A stretch of 64,000 bases of DNA from WHSW01 sp963821025 (lineage in GTDB: Bacteria > Actinomycetota > Thermoleophilia > Solirubrobacterales > 70-9), in the NCBI GenBank assembly GCA_963821025.1, contig CAWGCG010000003.1:868001-932000 (forward strand), written 5' to 3'. The notes beneath the pieces are model-generated. The model did not search any database. It was not told the DNA's origin and saw only the letters and a list, made by a program, of their open reading frames with translations. A program made the translations under genes and the position numbers. Below are positions 26,861-34,309 of the stretch, one piece after another. How positions within the stretch are numbered: position 1 is the first letter of the stretch; each line of letters starts with the position of its first letter.

Positions 26861-27730
26861 TCACTCGTGAAGCCGAAGCTCGACCTGGCCGTCGCGTTCG
26901 CGAACCTCATAGACGGGCTGGGGTGCGGTCGCAGGACCGCGCTCGAGCGAGCCATCGCGCAGATCGAACCGCGAGCCGTGACATGGGCAGACCACCTGCT
27001 CGCCCTCGAACTCACCTTCGCTCAGCGAACAGCCTCGATGCGAGCAGCGATCGTGAATCGCGTGAACCTCGTTCGGGTGGCGGACCAGAAGCACCGGTGT
27101 CTCGTCGACCACGACCCGCGTTGGGCGTCCTGCGGCCAGCTCGGAGCCCTCGATCGCCGGTCGCCAATCATCCGGGCCCCGGTCGAACACCGTCTGGTCG
27201 ACGCCGATGCCCTGCCTGAACGAGAGGTGGCCCCCGAGATGACCGGCCGCGCCGAGCACACCGGCGCCGGCCGCCGCGAACACCGCGCCCCAACCGCGAT
27301 CGCCCCGGCGGCGGGCGCGCCAGGAAGCGCCGTACAGGCCAAGCGCGAGCGCATTGGACGCCGCGTGGACGACCCCGACCCTGCGGACGCCGGTGTCGGT
27401 GGCCTCCGCGTCCGCCCAGTCGCTGGCGCCCGTGAGCGCGGTCGGCACGTAGGCACCAATCCCAACTGCGACCAGGCGCTGGCTGGCGGGGGCGCTGCGC
27501 TCGCCGCCGACAAGGTCGAGCAGGGTCGCGCTCGTGAACGAGCCGATCACGAGATCGGTGAGAATCGGGTGCAGCGCGTGTCCGAGCCAGGTGCCGCTGA
27601 GCGCGTCCTTGACCGCGCCGCCGGGCAGGGCCCCGCGGATGACCTCGCCGACCCGCGAAGCCGGAGGATCGAGAAAGCTCGCGCGCTCAACGGTTTCCAC
27701 CGCAGGATCGAGCGGTGATCCGGTCCCCAC
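26861..27730 (-). CDS. DUF2231 membrane domain fused to Rieske [2Fe-2S] domain
   Basis: 289 residues. Residues 45-175 contain the DUF2231 membrane region (WLGHALHPILTDLVIGSFTS, four helices). Residues 190-289 are a Rieske domain with CSHRGC (about 233-238) and CPCHGSRFDL (about 254-263), the Cys-His/Cys-His cluster ligands. The fusion puts an iron-sulfur electron carrier on a membrane anchor, probably facing the cytoplasm. The redox partner is not encoded nearby. This fusion is known in actinobacteria. Confidence 0.92.
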   Translation of the reverse strand: MGTGSPLDPAVETVERASFLDPPASRVGEVIRGALPGGAVKDALSGTWLGHALHPILTDLVIGSFTSATLLDLVGGERSAPASQRLVAVGIGAYVPTALTGASDWADAEATDTGVRRVGVVHAASNALALGLYGASWRARRRGDRGWGAVFAAAGAGVLGAAGHLGGHLSFRQGIGVDQTVFDRGPDDWRPAIEGSELAAGRPTRVVVDETPVLLVRHPNEVHAIHDRCSHRGCSLSEGEFEGEQVVCPCHGSRFDLRDGSLERGPATAPQPVYEVRERDGQVELRLHE

Positions 27731-27736
27731 CGGGCG

Positions 27737-28078
27737 TCAGCCTCGCTTCCGGTTGACCGCGGCGAGCAGCTGCTTCTTGGTCATGCTCGAGCGACCCGAG
27801 ATGTTGAGCTGGCTGGCCTCGTCGTAGAGCTGGTCGCGGGTGCGACCGCCAGGTCCCCTGCCCGAGCGCTTGCCCCCGCGCCGACCGGAGGACATGTCGC
27901 GCTTGGAGCTCGGTGAGCTGGTCCTCGACTCACCCGCCCGCGCCTTCTCCTTGTTCACGGTACGCGCCGCGATCTCTTCGGCGCGTCGCTCGGAGCGGCC
28001 CGCATTTTTTTCGCTGCGCTTGACCTGCTCGTACTGGCGAGCGCGCTTGGTTCCTTTCTTCACGCCACGTGGCGGCAT
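27737..28078 (-). CDS. Basic protein with C-terminal Rho-N/SAP-like module (DUF7218-like)
   Basis: 113 residues. N-terminus MPPRGVKKGTKRARQYEQVK, a Lys/Arg/Ser-rich middle, and a C-terminal module (TRDQLYDEASQLNISGRSSM then TKKQLLAAV) matching that of the protein at 20651. Often annotated as plasmid-stabilisation or Rho-N-domain-like. Probably nucleic-acid binding. A GAGGAGG-type site (rc of cgacctcctc) precedes the ATG. Co-directional with the Rieske fusion, 6 bases apart. Confidence 0.8.
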   Translation of the reverse strand: MPPRGVKKGTKRARQYEQVKRSEKNAGRSERRAEEIAARTVNKEKARAGESRTSSPSSKRDMSSGRRGGKRSGRGPGGRTRDQLYDEASQLNISGRSSMTKKQLLAAVNRKRG

Positions 28079-28189
28079 CGTCGACCTCCTCGGGTTCTGG
28101 CCTCACCTCGCCGTTTACCCGTCGTCGCAGCGATGAACCGGTCAGGGCGGTCCGTTGATGCCACCGGCGAGCACGGCGAGGTCGGCCTT

Positions 28190-28383
28190 CAGGGTCGCCT
28201 CGTCGCAGCTGGCTCGCGTATCTGGGCCAAGCGGACTGCTGGGAGGCGACGCTGCAGAACTGGCAGTCGGAGTTCCTCGCCATCGGGTCGTTCGCCGTCT
28301 TTTTGCGATCTTCTTGCGCCAGCGCGGATCGCCGGAGTCAAAGCCCGTCGGCGAGCCGCACGAGTCGACCGGAGCCGAGGGGT
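28190..28383 (+). pseudogene. C-terminal remnant of a DUF6766-type membrane protein
   Basis: On the plus strand SWLAYLGQADCWEATLQNWQ, SEFLAIGSFAV, then after a one-base loss in a T run, IFLRQRGSPESKPVGEPHES. The NWQSE(F/Y)L and RGSPESK elements are typical of the C-terminal half of DUF6766. No start codon, N-terminal half or stop remains. It fills most of the roughly 320-base gap between two minus-strand genes. Confidence 0.6.
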
Positions 28384-28397
28384 TAGCCGCTCGAGGC

Positions 28398-28709
28398 TCA
28401 GAGCAGCGGCGAGGGCGGGATGCGCGTCTCTCCGTGGACGTCGGGGATGACCATCCCGAGCTCGTCCACGAAGCACCAAGACCAATCCTCGCCGGGCTCC
28501 AGCGAGCGGATGATCGGATGGCCGCTGGACTTCGCGTGCGCGGTGCCGTGGCGCATCGGGGAGTTGTCGCAACAGCCGACGTGCCCGCACTCGAGGCAGA
28601 TCCGCAGGTGCATCCACTTGGTCCCCTCGGCGAGACAGTCCTCGCAGCCGTCGACCGATTCGGGAAGCTCGGTGACCAGGACGTGGTCGAGGTGCGTGCA
28701 CGCGGTCAT
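28398..28709 (-). CDS. UBP-type zinc-finger protein
   Basis: 103 residues. Cys/His pattern of the ubiquitin-hydrolase-type zinc finger: CTHLDHV at the start, CEDCLAEGTKWMHLRICLEC (about 22-41), CGHVGCCDNSPMRHGTAH (about 41-58) and HPIIRSLEPGEDWSWCFVD. Stand-alone bacterial UBP fingers are common in actinobacteria and have no ubiquitin partner; the role is unknown. Divergent from ogt. Confidence 0.9.
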   Translation of the reverse strand: MTACTHLDHVLVTELPESVDGCEDCLAEGTKWMHLRICLECGHVGCCDNSPMRHGTAHAKSSGHPIIRSLEPGEDWSWCFVDELGMVIPDVHGETRIPPSPLL

Positions 28710-28793
28710 CGCCGCCGCGGATGGTACTCCTCACATCAACCGCCCCCGCAGCGTTTCAACTACAGCTTGACCCAAACGATCGCCACAAGACCC

Positions 28794-29294
28794 GTGCATG
28801 CCCGCTTCGAAACCGCGCTCGGGCGTTGCCAGATCTCGTGGACCGAGCGCGGGATCCGCGGCGTCGCCCTCCCCGGCCAGCGAGAGAAGCCGGCCGGCGC
28901 TCTCCCGCCGCCCAGGGTCGAGCGCGCGATCGCCGCGATCGCCGCGGCCCTCGCCGACGAGCCGGTCGACCTGAGGGCGATCGAGCTCGACCTCGAGGGC
29001 GTCAACGGCTTCGACCGTCGCGTCGCCGCGGTCGCGCGAACGATCCCTTGCGGCGAGACGCTCACCTACGGAGAGGTGGCGTGCCGGATCGGTGCCGCTG
29101 AGGAAGCGCGGGAGGTCGGCCGAGCGCTGGCGCGCAACCGTTTCCCGATCATCGTCCCCTGTCACCGCGTCGTCGCCGCCGGCGGTCGGCTCGGCGGCTT
29201 CTCGGCTCCGGGCGGGGTCGAGACGAAGCTGCGGCTGCTGGCGATCGAGCGCCGCCATGCGCCGGGGCCGCTGACGCTCTTCGACGGTACCTGA
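28794..29294 (+). CDS. ogt: Methylated-DNA-protein-cysteine methyltransferase
   Basis: 166 residues from GTG 28794 (an in-frame TTG at 28767 is possible). The active-site motif is IVPCHRVVAAGG, with the acceptor Cys, and it has the helix-turn-helix/Arg-finger segment GETLTYGEVACRIGAAEEAR and the closing GGFSAPGGVETKLRLLAIE. Removes O6-alkyl groups from guanine in a suicide reaction. A catalytically dead relative is encoded at 33961. Confidence 0.93.
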   Translation: MHARFETALGRCQISWTERGIRGVALPGQREKPAGALPPPRVERAIAAIAAALADEPVDLRAIELDLEGVNGFDRRVAAVARTIPCGETLTYGEVACRIGAAEEAREVGRALARNRFPIIVPCHRVVAAGGRLGGFSAPGGVETKLRLLAIERRHAPGPLTLFDGT

Positions 29295-29344
29295 TCGCCG
29301 CGGGTCAATCCAGGGCGGGCGCGCCACCGTATACCGGTTGAGGG

Positions 29345-29899
29345 ATGCAATTCGACCGCCGACAAGCAATGCCTGGGAAGGGGTCGGGCTCACGCCGAGC
29401 GGCGATCGCGATCGTCGGCGCTGTCGCGGCGATCGCGATCGGCGCCTGCGGCGAGGACGAGGGCTCAACCGCTTCCGCGGGAGGCTCACCCGCCACGGTT
29501 GTGGTCGCCGACAACGACGACCTCGGCGCGATCCTTGCCGACTCCGATCAGCGCACCCTCTATCTATTCGAAAAGGACGCAGCCGGCGAATCGAGCTGCG
29601 CCGGAGCCTGCGCCAAGGCTTGGCCGCCGCTGATCCTCAACGGCACACCGCAGGCCGGCGACGGGGTCGATGTCGGGCAGCTGAGCACGTTCAAGCGCGA
29701 CGATGGCAAGACCCAGGTCGCCTATGCCGGCCACCCGCTCTACCTCTACGCCGGCGATGCGTCGCCGGGCGAGGTGAACGGCAACGGGCTCGACCAGTTC
29801 GGCGCCAAGTGGTACGCGGTCGACAGCGAGGGCCAAGCGGTGCAGAGCCCGGCCGACGCCGAGAGCTCCGGCTCCGGGTCCGGCTACGGGGGCTACTGA
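29345..29899 (+). CDS. Lipoprotein with PF03640-type secreted repeats
   Basis: 184 residues. Signal with lipobox AIAIGAC (Cys about residue 35) after RRAAIAIVGAVAAIAIG. Two repeats of the Lipoprotein_15 type follow: DSDQRTLYLFEKDAAGESSC with CAKAWPPL, and YAGHPLYLYAGDASPGEVNG with FGAKWYAVD. The tail is Ser/Gly-rich. Family members are surface lipoproteins, often near electron-transfer or stress genes; the function is not established. An alternative start is ATG 29369. Confidence 0.88.
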   Translation: MQFDRRQAMPGKGSGSRRAAIAIVGAVAAIAIGACGEDEGSTASAGGSPATVVVADNDDLGAILADSDQRTLYLFEKDAAGESSCAGACAKAWPPLILNGTPQAGDGVDVGQLSTFKRDDGKTQVAYAGHPLYLYAGDASPGEVNGNGLDQFGAKWYAVDSEGQAVQSPADAESSGSGSGYGGY

Positions 29900-29945
29900 C
29901 CTCGCTGCAGCCCGGCCGGCTTGCGGGCTGTGATGGGATTGGGGG

Positions 29946-30557
29946 GTGGACGAGTTCATCTCCCGCGGATTCAGTGGTCGCTCTCGGGCGTCCGAATCCG
30001 AGGCCGAACGGCTCCCACCGGGCCAGTACCTCGAGCACGACTTTCCCGTGCTCACCGCTGGGCCGACGCCCGCGGTCGAGCGCGAGGAGTGGAGCCTTCG
30101 GATCGACGGGATGGTCACCGGCGAACGCGAGTGGAGCTGGAGCGAGTTCGGCGAGCTCGAATTCGAGGACGTCCGCAGCGACATCCACTGCGTGACCAAG
30201 TGGTCGAAGCTCGATGCCGGCTTTCGCGGCGTCTCCCTCGACCTCCTGCTCACCGAGGTCGAGCCGCTGGGCCCCTACGCCACCGCATACTCGCATGGCG
30301 GCTACACGACCAACCTGGAGGTCGAGGACCTGAGCGACGGCCGGGCGTGGATTGTGACCGAGCACGAGGGTGAGCCGCTGGCGCGCGAGCACGGCGGGCC
30401 GGCACGGTTGCTGGTGCCCCACCTCTATCTGTGGAAGAGCGCCAAGTGGATCGCCGGGCTGCGGGTGATGGACCACGACGAGCCCGGCTTCTGGGAGGCG
30501 AACGGCTACCACAATCGCGGTGACCCCTGGAAGGAAGAGCGCTATTGGACCGACTGA
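29946..30557 (+). CDS. Sulfite oxidase-like molybdopterin protein
   Basis: 203 residues from GTG, comprising only the Mo-cofactor domain (oxidoreductase molybdopterin-binding fold). The Mo-ligating Cys is in DIHCVTKWSKLD, and the conserved GGYTTNL, LLVPHLYLWKSAKW and GYHNRGDPW segments are present. There is no signal peptide, haem domain or dimerisation domain, so it is a cytoplasmic minimal member. The next gene, overlapping by 13 bases, encodes a flavin reductase, which suggests an NAD(P)H-driven two-component enzyme. Confidence 0.9.
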   Translation: MDEFISRGFSGRSRASESEAERLPPGQYLEHDFPVLTAGPTPAVEREEWSLRIDGMVTGEREWSWSEFGELEFEDVRSDIHCVTKWSKLDAGFRGVSLDLLLTEVEPLGPYATAYSHGGYTTNLEVEDLSDGRAWIVTEHEGEPLAREHGGPARLLVPHLYLWKSAKWIAGLRVMDHDEPGFWEANGYHNRGDPWKEERYWTD

Positions 30558-31267
30558 CGCCGGTTGCCCAGCGAGCTCCGGGGCGCTGGCAGATCGCCAC
30601 CGTCGCCTCGATCCAGTCGGAGACGCCGACCGTGAAGTCATTTCGGCTACAGCTACCGATGTGGATGCCCCATCTGCCCGGCCAGCACTACGACGTTCGC
30701 CTCACCGCCCCCGACGGCTACCGCGCCCAGCGCTCCTACTCGATCGCTTCCTCGCCGCTCGATCGGGGTGAGATCGAACTGACGATCGACCGGCTCGCCG
30801 ACGGCGAGGTCTCGCCGTACTTCCATGACGTGGTGATTGAGGGCGACCGGGTCGAGGTGCGCGGACCGTTCGCCTCGTATTTCGTCTGGCGCGGCGAGGC
30901 CCCGGCGCTCTTGATCGGCGGCGGGTCGGGCGTCGTACCGCTGATGGCGATGCTGCGCCACCGTCGCCGAACCATGCCCGAGCTGGCGATGCGGCTCGTC
31001 TATTCGGTCCGCGGAGCCGAGGACGTGATCTACGCGGACGAGCTCGGCGCCGATGCGGTGCTGACCTTCTCCCGCTCGGCGCCTGCCGATTGGGCGGGGC
31101 ACAGAGGGCGAATCGATGCCGAGCTGATCGGACGAGCCGGACCCGATCTGGCGACCGCCTTCGTCTGCGGCTCCAACGGTTTCGTCGAATCGGCGACCCG
31201 CCTGCTGCTCGACGCCGGCGCAGCGCCGGAGCGGATCCGGACCGAGCGCTTCGGCCCGACCGGCTGA
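30545..31267 (+). CDS. Ferredoxin reductase-type FAD/NAD(P)-binding oxidoreductase
   Basis: 240 residues from TTG inside the preceding gene. FAD motif RSYSIASSP (about 60-68), NAD(P) motif LLIGGGSGVVPLMAML (about 121-136) and the C-terminal FVCGSNGFVESATRLL. There is no [2Fe-2S] domain. It would pass electrons between NAD(P)H and the co-encoded molybdoprotein. This pairing recurs in actinobacteria; the physiological substrate is not established. Confidence 0.92.
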   Translation: MDRLTPVAQRAPGRWQIATVASIQSETPTVKSFRLQLPMWMPHLPGQHYDVRLTAPDGYRAQRSYSIASSPLDRGEIELTIDRLADGEVSPYFHDVVIEGDRVEVRGPFASYFVWRGEAPALLIGGGSGVVPLMAMLRHRRRTMPELAMRLVYSVRGAEDVIYADELGADAVLTFSRSAPADWAGHRGRIDAELIGRAGPDLATAFVCGSNGFVESATRLLLDAGAAPERIRTERFGPTG

Positions 31268-31840
31268 TCAGCGCCCGCCGATCGCGAGCCGTTCGACCCG
31301 GTCCTCGAGCGCGGCGAGGCCGACATGGGCGAAGATCCCATAGGCGGGCGGCGGGTCGGACGGGTCGATGTAGTGATCGACCCAGAAACCGCGCTCACCA
31401 CGCAGCAGTCGCGCGCAGCTGCGGGCGTCGAGCGGCTCGAACGCCGCCTCGATCAATTCGGCGGCGGCGGCGTCGACGTGGTCGGCGACCGGCTCGAGCC
31501 GCGCCGGGCCCCACTCGCTCCAGGCGCTTCGACCCTTGCCGTAGGACGTACCGTCGCTGTGGGCGACGAACCCGCACGCCGCGAGCTCACGGGCGCGGTT
31601 GAGCTCGGCCTCGCGGGCCTCGGGCGAGCGGCGAAACGACGGCAGGTCGGCGTAGAGGTCGGGGCGCAGGCGCCTGGCGAAGCGCTTGACCAGCCCGGCC
31701 GAGCGATAGCCACGACGGTGCTGGTCGAAGCGGATCTCGGGGTCGCGAGCGCTCGAGCCGACGTAGACCCAGGGGATCCGCGGATCTCGCCGGCGCCCGG
31801 CCTCGCGGGCGAGCTCGATCACGTAGACGCGGGTGGCCAA
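31268..31840 (-). CDS. GIY-YIG-like nuclease-fold protein
   Basis: 190 residues from TTG. The N-terminus VYVIELAREAG...WVYVGSSARDPEIRFDQHRR resembles the GIY-YIG core (two Tyr-containing strands, an Arg and a following His), with FKR-like RFARRLRPDLY after it. The catalytic Glu cannot be placed with certainty. The C-terminal half (HYIDPSDPPPAYGIFAHVGL) is unassigned. It follows a zinc-ribbon gene by 6 bases. Nuclease function is inferred from fold resemblance only. Confidence 0.6.
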   Translation of the reverse strand: MATRVYVIELAREAGRRRDPRIPWVYVGSSARDPEIRFDQHRRGYRSAGLVKRFARRLRPDLYADLPSFRRSPEAREAELNRARELAACGFVAHSDGTSYGKGRSAWSEWGPARLEPVADHVDAAAAELIEAAFEPLDARSCARLLRGERGFWVDHYIDPSDPPPAYGIFAHVGLAALEDRVERLAIGGR

Positions 31841-31846
31841 GCGCGT

Positions 31847-31984
31847 TCAGTACTTCTTGCCGAAGCCGCCGAGCACGAGATTGAGCAGCGACCGCTTTCC
31901 ACATCGCGGGCAGCGGCTGAGCGGGTGCTCGAGCACCGCGCCGCAGTGGCGGCAGTCCGGCTTCGGTTTGACGACTTGGGCCAC
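31847..31984 (-). CDS. Small zinc-ribbon protein
   Basis: 45 residues from GTG 31984 (GTG 31990 also possible). Four cysteines in two knuckles, CRHCGAVLEHPLSRCPRCG, define a zinc ribbon; the tail LLNLVLGGFGKKY is hydrophobic then basic. It lies between the F420 nitroreductase and GIY-YIG-like genes, all on the same strand with gaps under 15 bases, so probably one operon. Confidence 0.72.
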   Translation of the reverse strand: MAQVVKPKPDCRHCGAVLEHPLSRCPRCGKRSLLNLVLGGFGKKY

Positions 31985-31997
31985 GCCCACCGGGTGC

Positions 31998-32435
31998 TCA
32001 GACGCGTTCGAGGATCACGACCGGGATCTCGCGATCGGTGCTCGCCTGGTAGTCGTCGTAGGCGGGCCACGCCTCCGTCATCAGCGGCCACAGGTCGGCC
32101 TTCTCCTCGGGCTCCGCAGCGCGCGCCGTGGCCGCAAAGCGGTCGTCCTTGACCTGCACCTCAACCCGCGGTTCCCGCTCGAGGTTGACGAACCAGTCGG
32201 GCGGTTCGTCGGCGCCGCCGTTGGAGGCGACCACCGCGTGGTCGGAGCCACGGCTGCGGTAGATCAGCGGGGTGCTGCGCGGCTCGCCGGAGTTCCGGCC
32301 GGTGGTGGTCAGGATCAGGACCGTGGCTCCGCGCCACTCGTGACCGACCACGCCGTCGGTGTCACGGTAGCGGGCGACGTGCTCTGCGCCGAAGAGCTGA
32401 TCCGGATCCTCGCCGCTCGGCGAATCAGCGCTCAT
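31998..32435 (-). CDS. F420-dependent nitroreductase-family protein (Ddn-like)
   Basis: 145 residues of the split-barrel deazaflavin-dependent family: VLILTTTGRNSGEPRSTPLI, then DHAVVASNGGADEPPDWFVN and REPRVEVQVKDD, ending in MTEAWPAYDDYQAST. These bind F420H2 and reduce quinones or nitro compounds at the membrane in mycobacteria. Intact and of normal length. Upstream of the zinc ribbon. Confidence 0.9.
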   Translation of the reverse strand: MSADSPSGEDPDQLFGAEHVARYRDTDGVVGHEWRGATVLILTTTGRNSGEPRSTPLIYRSRGSDHAVVASNGGADEPPDWFVNLEREPRVEVQVKDDRFAATARAAEPEEKADLWPLMTEAWPAYDDYQASTDREIPVVILERV

Positions 32436-32446
32436 CGGAGCACAGC

Positions 32447-33442
32447 CTACTCGGAGCGGATCCGCCTGAAGTACCTCTTCACCCGCGGTTCGGCCGCGAC
32501 CTTGGGCGCGGCATCGGCCTGGCTGGAGACGAGCCCGTCGGCGGCTGCCAGCAGTGCCGCGCCGGCGGCGTCGTCGATTCCGGGCGCGTACGCGGTTGCG
32601 CAGACATCGGTCGGGAACCGCTTCACCTTGGCGGGGCCCCGGTGGGTGACCGCATCATCGAAGGCGGCGAAGCTAACCGAGTCGATCGCCGTACCGATGT
32701 GGGTCGTCTGACGGCCGGGGCAGACGTCCTGGATCAGGATGTTGGTCGCGCCGGCGAGCGCCGAGGTGGGGTGCGGTTGGACCGCCTCATCGGCGAGCGA
32801 GCGTACCGTCGTGTAGGCCGTCCACCCGGGAGTCTCGTCCGGCTGGCTGTTGAGCGCCGCGAGCAACCTCGAGCCCTTGGCCTGTTGCCAGTTCGCGGGC
32901 GTGCACGGGTTGACCGCCGTGCAGGCCTCGCCCACATTCGACCCGTGCTGGCTTCCGGCGGCGCTCAGCAGGTCGCTCACCTTGCGCCCCAGATCGGGCC
33001 AGTAGGTGAGCGCGAAGCGCGGTAGCAGGCCGCCCTGGCTGATCCCGAAGACCGCGACCTTGCGCCCGGCGAGCTCGAACTCGCGGCGCAGACCGTAGAC
33101 CAGGTACTGGACCGAGATCTGGATGTCGGCCGTGGTGAAGTCGGGGAAGTCGACGTAGCAGACAGGGTGTCCGTAGAGCTCGAACGTCCGTTGGCCGATC
33201 AGGTACGCCTGCTCACCGGTGGCGTTGGTCCCGGTGACCAGCATGATCGGCGTCGTGGTCGCGTTCTCGACCGGCTGCGGGCAATGGAAGGCTGCCTCGA
33301 GCTCGCTCCGCGGCACGGTCAGCTTCGGCCCGGTTGGCGGTTTCGCCGGCGCCGCCGTGGGCGCGAGCGCGGCGAACGTGATCGCCAGGCCGAGCAGGCC
33401 GGCGAGCCGAGCGCGGCGTGGTGGTCGGATCGCGGTCCTCAA
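32447..33442 (-). CDS. Secreted lipase (CALB-like alpha/beta hydrolase)
   Basis: 331 residues with a Sec signal (LAGLLGLAITFAALAPTAAPA). The nucleophile elbow is VFGISQGGLLPRFAL (Ser about residue 152). Paired cysteines in CTAVNPC and the conserved TTIVQPHPTS-like segment EAVQPHPTSAL resemble Candida antarctica lipase B-type lipases, which are common in actinobacteria. Catalytic Asp and His are probably in QDVCPG and TTHIG. It would hydrolyse long-chain esters outside the cell. Confidence 0.87.
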   Translation of the reverse strand: MRTAIRPPRRARLAGLLGLAITFAALAPTAAPAKPPTGPKLTVPRSELEAAFHCPQPVENATTTPIMLVTGTNATGEQAYLIGQRTFELYGHPVCYVDFPDFTTADIQISVQYLVYGLRREFELAGRKVAVFGISQGGLLPRFALTYWPDLGRKVSDLLSAAGSQHGSNVGEACTAVNPCTPANWQQAKGSRLLAALNSQPDETPGWTAYTTVRSLADEAVQPHPTSALAGATNILIQDVCPGRQTTHIGTAIDSVSFAAFDDAVTHRGPAKVKRFPTDVCATAYAPGIDDAAGAALLAAADGLVSSQADAAPKVAAEPRVKRYFRRIRSE

Positions 33443-33463
33443 TCGGCGCCGAACCCTATGCGC

Positions 33464-33586
33464 TCAGCCCCTGCGCCGCTCCGGCCGGCGCCACTGGTTG
33501 GCGCGGATCCCCTCGGTGGCCAGGCTCGCGGGCTCGGCAACTCGGCGAGCACGGGTCTCGTCTCGCTTCGCGTCGGCGCGGCCCAC
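33464..33586 (-). CDS. Possible small basic protein after tatA
   Basis: 40 codons from GTG 33586, beginning 11 bases after the tatA stop, rich in Arg and ending QWRRPERRRG. It fills the gap between tatA and lipase. No family and no clear ribosome-binding site; it may not be translated. Confidence 0.3.
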   Translation of the reverse strand: MGRADAKRDETRARRVAEPASLATEGIRANQWRRPERRRG

Positions 33587-33596
33587 CGCCGAGGGC

Positions 33597-33956
33597 TCAG
33601 GCGCGTTGCTCGGGGTCGGCTTCAGTCTCAGACCGCGCCTCAGGCACCTCCGCCCTCGGCGCCGGCTCTGCCTTCGGCGCGGGCTCTGCATTCGGCTCAG
33701 CGCTCTGGGCCTTTGGACTCGGCTCGGCCTCATCCTTGAACGCCGACTTGAGCTCTCGAAACTCGCGTACGCCCTCACCGGCCTTGCGCCCGAGCGTCGC
33801 CGGGTCGGCCTTGTCGCCGACCATCTCCTTCACCGAGCCGCGGATCTCGTTGACCCCCTTGCCGGCGCTCCGGCCGAGCTGCGGGAATCTGCTGGCGCCG
33901 AAGATCAGCAGGATGATCACCAGCAGGATGACTATCTCCAGCGGTCCGATGGGCAT
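33597..33956 (-). CDS. tatA: Sec-independent protein translocase TatA
   Basis: 119 residues: a short N-terminal membrane helix (LEIVILLVIILLIFGASRFP) followed by the amphipathic helix LGRSAGKGVNEIRGSVKEMV and a long Pro/Glu/Ala-rich acidic tail. The FG hinge motif is present. Forms the translocation pore of the twin-arginine pathway in the plasma membrane. tatB/tatC are not in the window. Several TAT substrates are encoded here (cupredoxin, multicopper oxidase, amine oxidase). Confidence 0.93.
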   Translation of the reverse strand: MPIGPLEIVILLVIILLIFGASRFPQLGRSAGKGVNEIRGSVKEMVGDKADPATLGRKAGEGVREFRELKSAFKDEAEPSPKAQSAEPNAEPAPKAEPAPRAEVPEARSETEADPEQRA

Positions 33957-33960
33957 CGTC

Positions 33961-34287
33961 TCAATCTAGCGTCCCGGTCAGCTGGTCGAGGGCCTCGGCC
34001 GGGACGCGCACCAGGTCCAGTCGCACCCGCGCATGCCGGAAGGGAACTCCCTCAGCCTCGAGCAGAAGGCGCTGAGGAGGCCCCTTCGCCAGGGATCCGT
34101 CGGCGCGAACGATCCGCTGCCACGGCACCGTCGTGTCTTCGCACGCCGCCAGCGCCCGGCCGGCCAATCGTGGAGCGGCCGGGCAGAGGTCGCCGTAGGT
34201 CGAGACGAAGCCCGCGGGAACGGCGCGCGCCCGGCGCAGGATCAGCTCGGTTTGCGAGCGGGTCTCCACAGCGGTCAGGCATAGCAC
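33961..34287 (-). CDS. Alkyltransferase-like protein (ATL, MGMT family)
   Basis: 108 residues from GTG 34287 (or 102 from GTG 34269). DNA-binding fold of O6-alkylguanine transferases (AVPAGFVSTYGDLCPAAP, GRALAACEDTTVPWQRIVRA), but the acceptor Cys of the PCHR motif is replaced: PWQR. ATLs bind alkylated guanine and hand it to nucleotide excision repair instead of removing the alkyl group. Divergent from the AarF-like kinase gene; start regions are 22 bases apart. Confidence 0.87.
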   Translation of the reverse strand: MLCLTAVETRSQTELILRRARAVPAGFVSTYGDLCPAAPRLAGRALAACEDTTVPWQRIVRADGSLAKGPPQRLLLEAEGVPFRHARVRLDLVRVPAEALDQLTGTLD

Positions 34288-34309
34288 TTGGGCCTGCCAG
34301 ACTTGCCCG

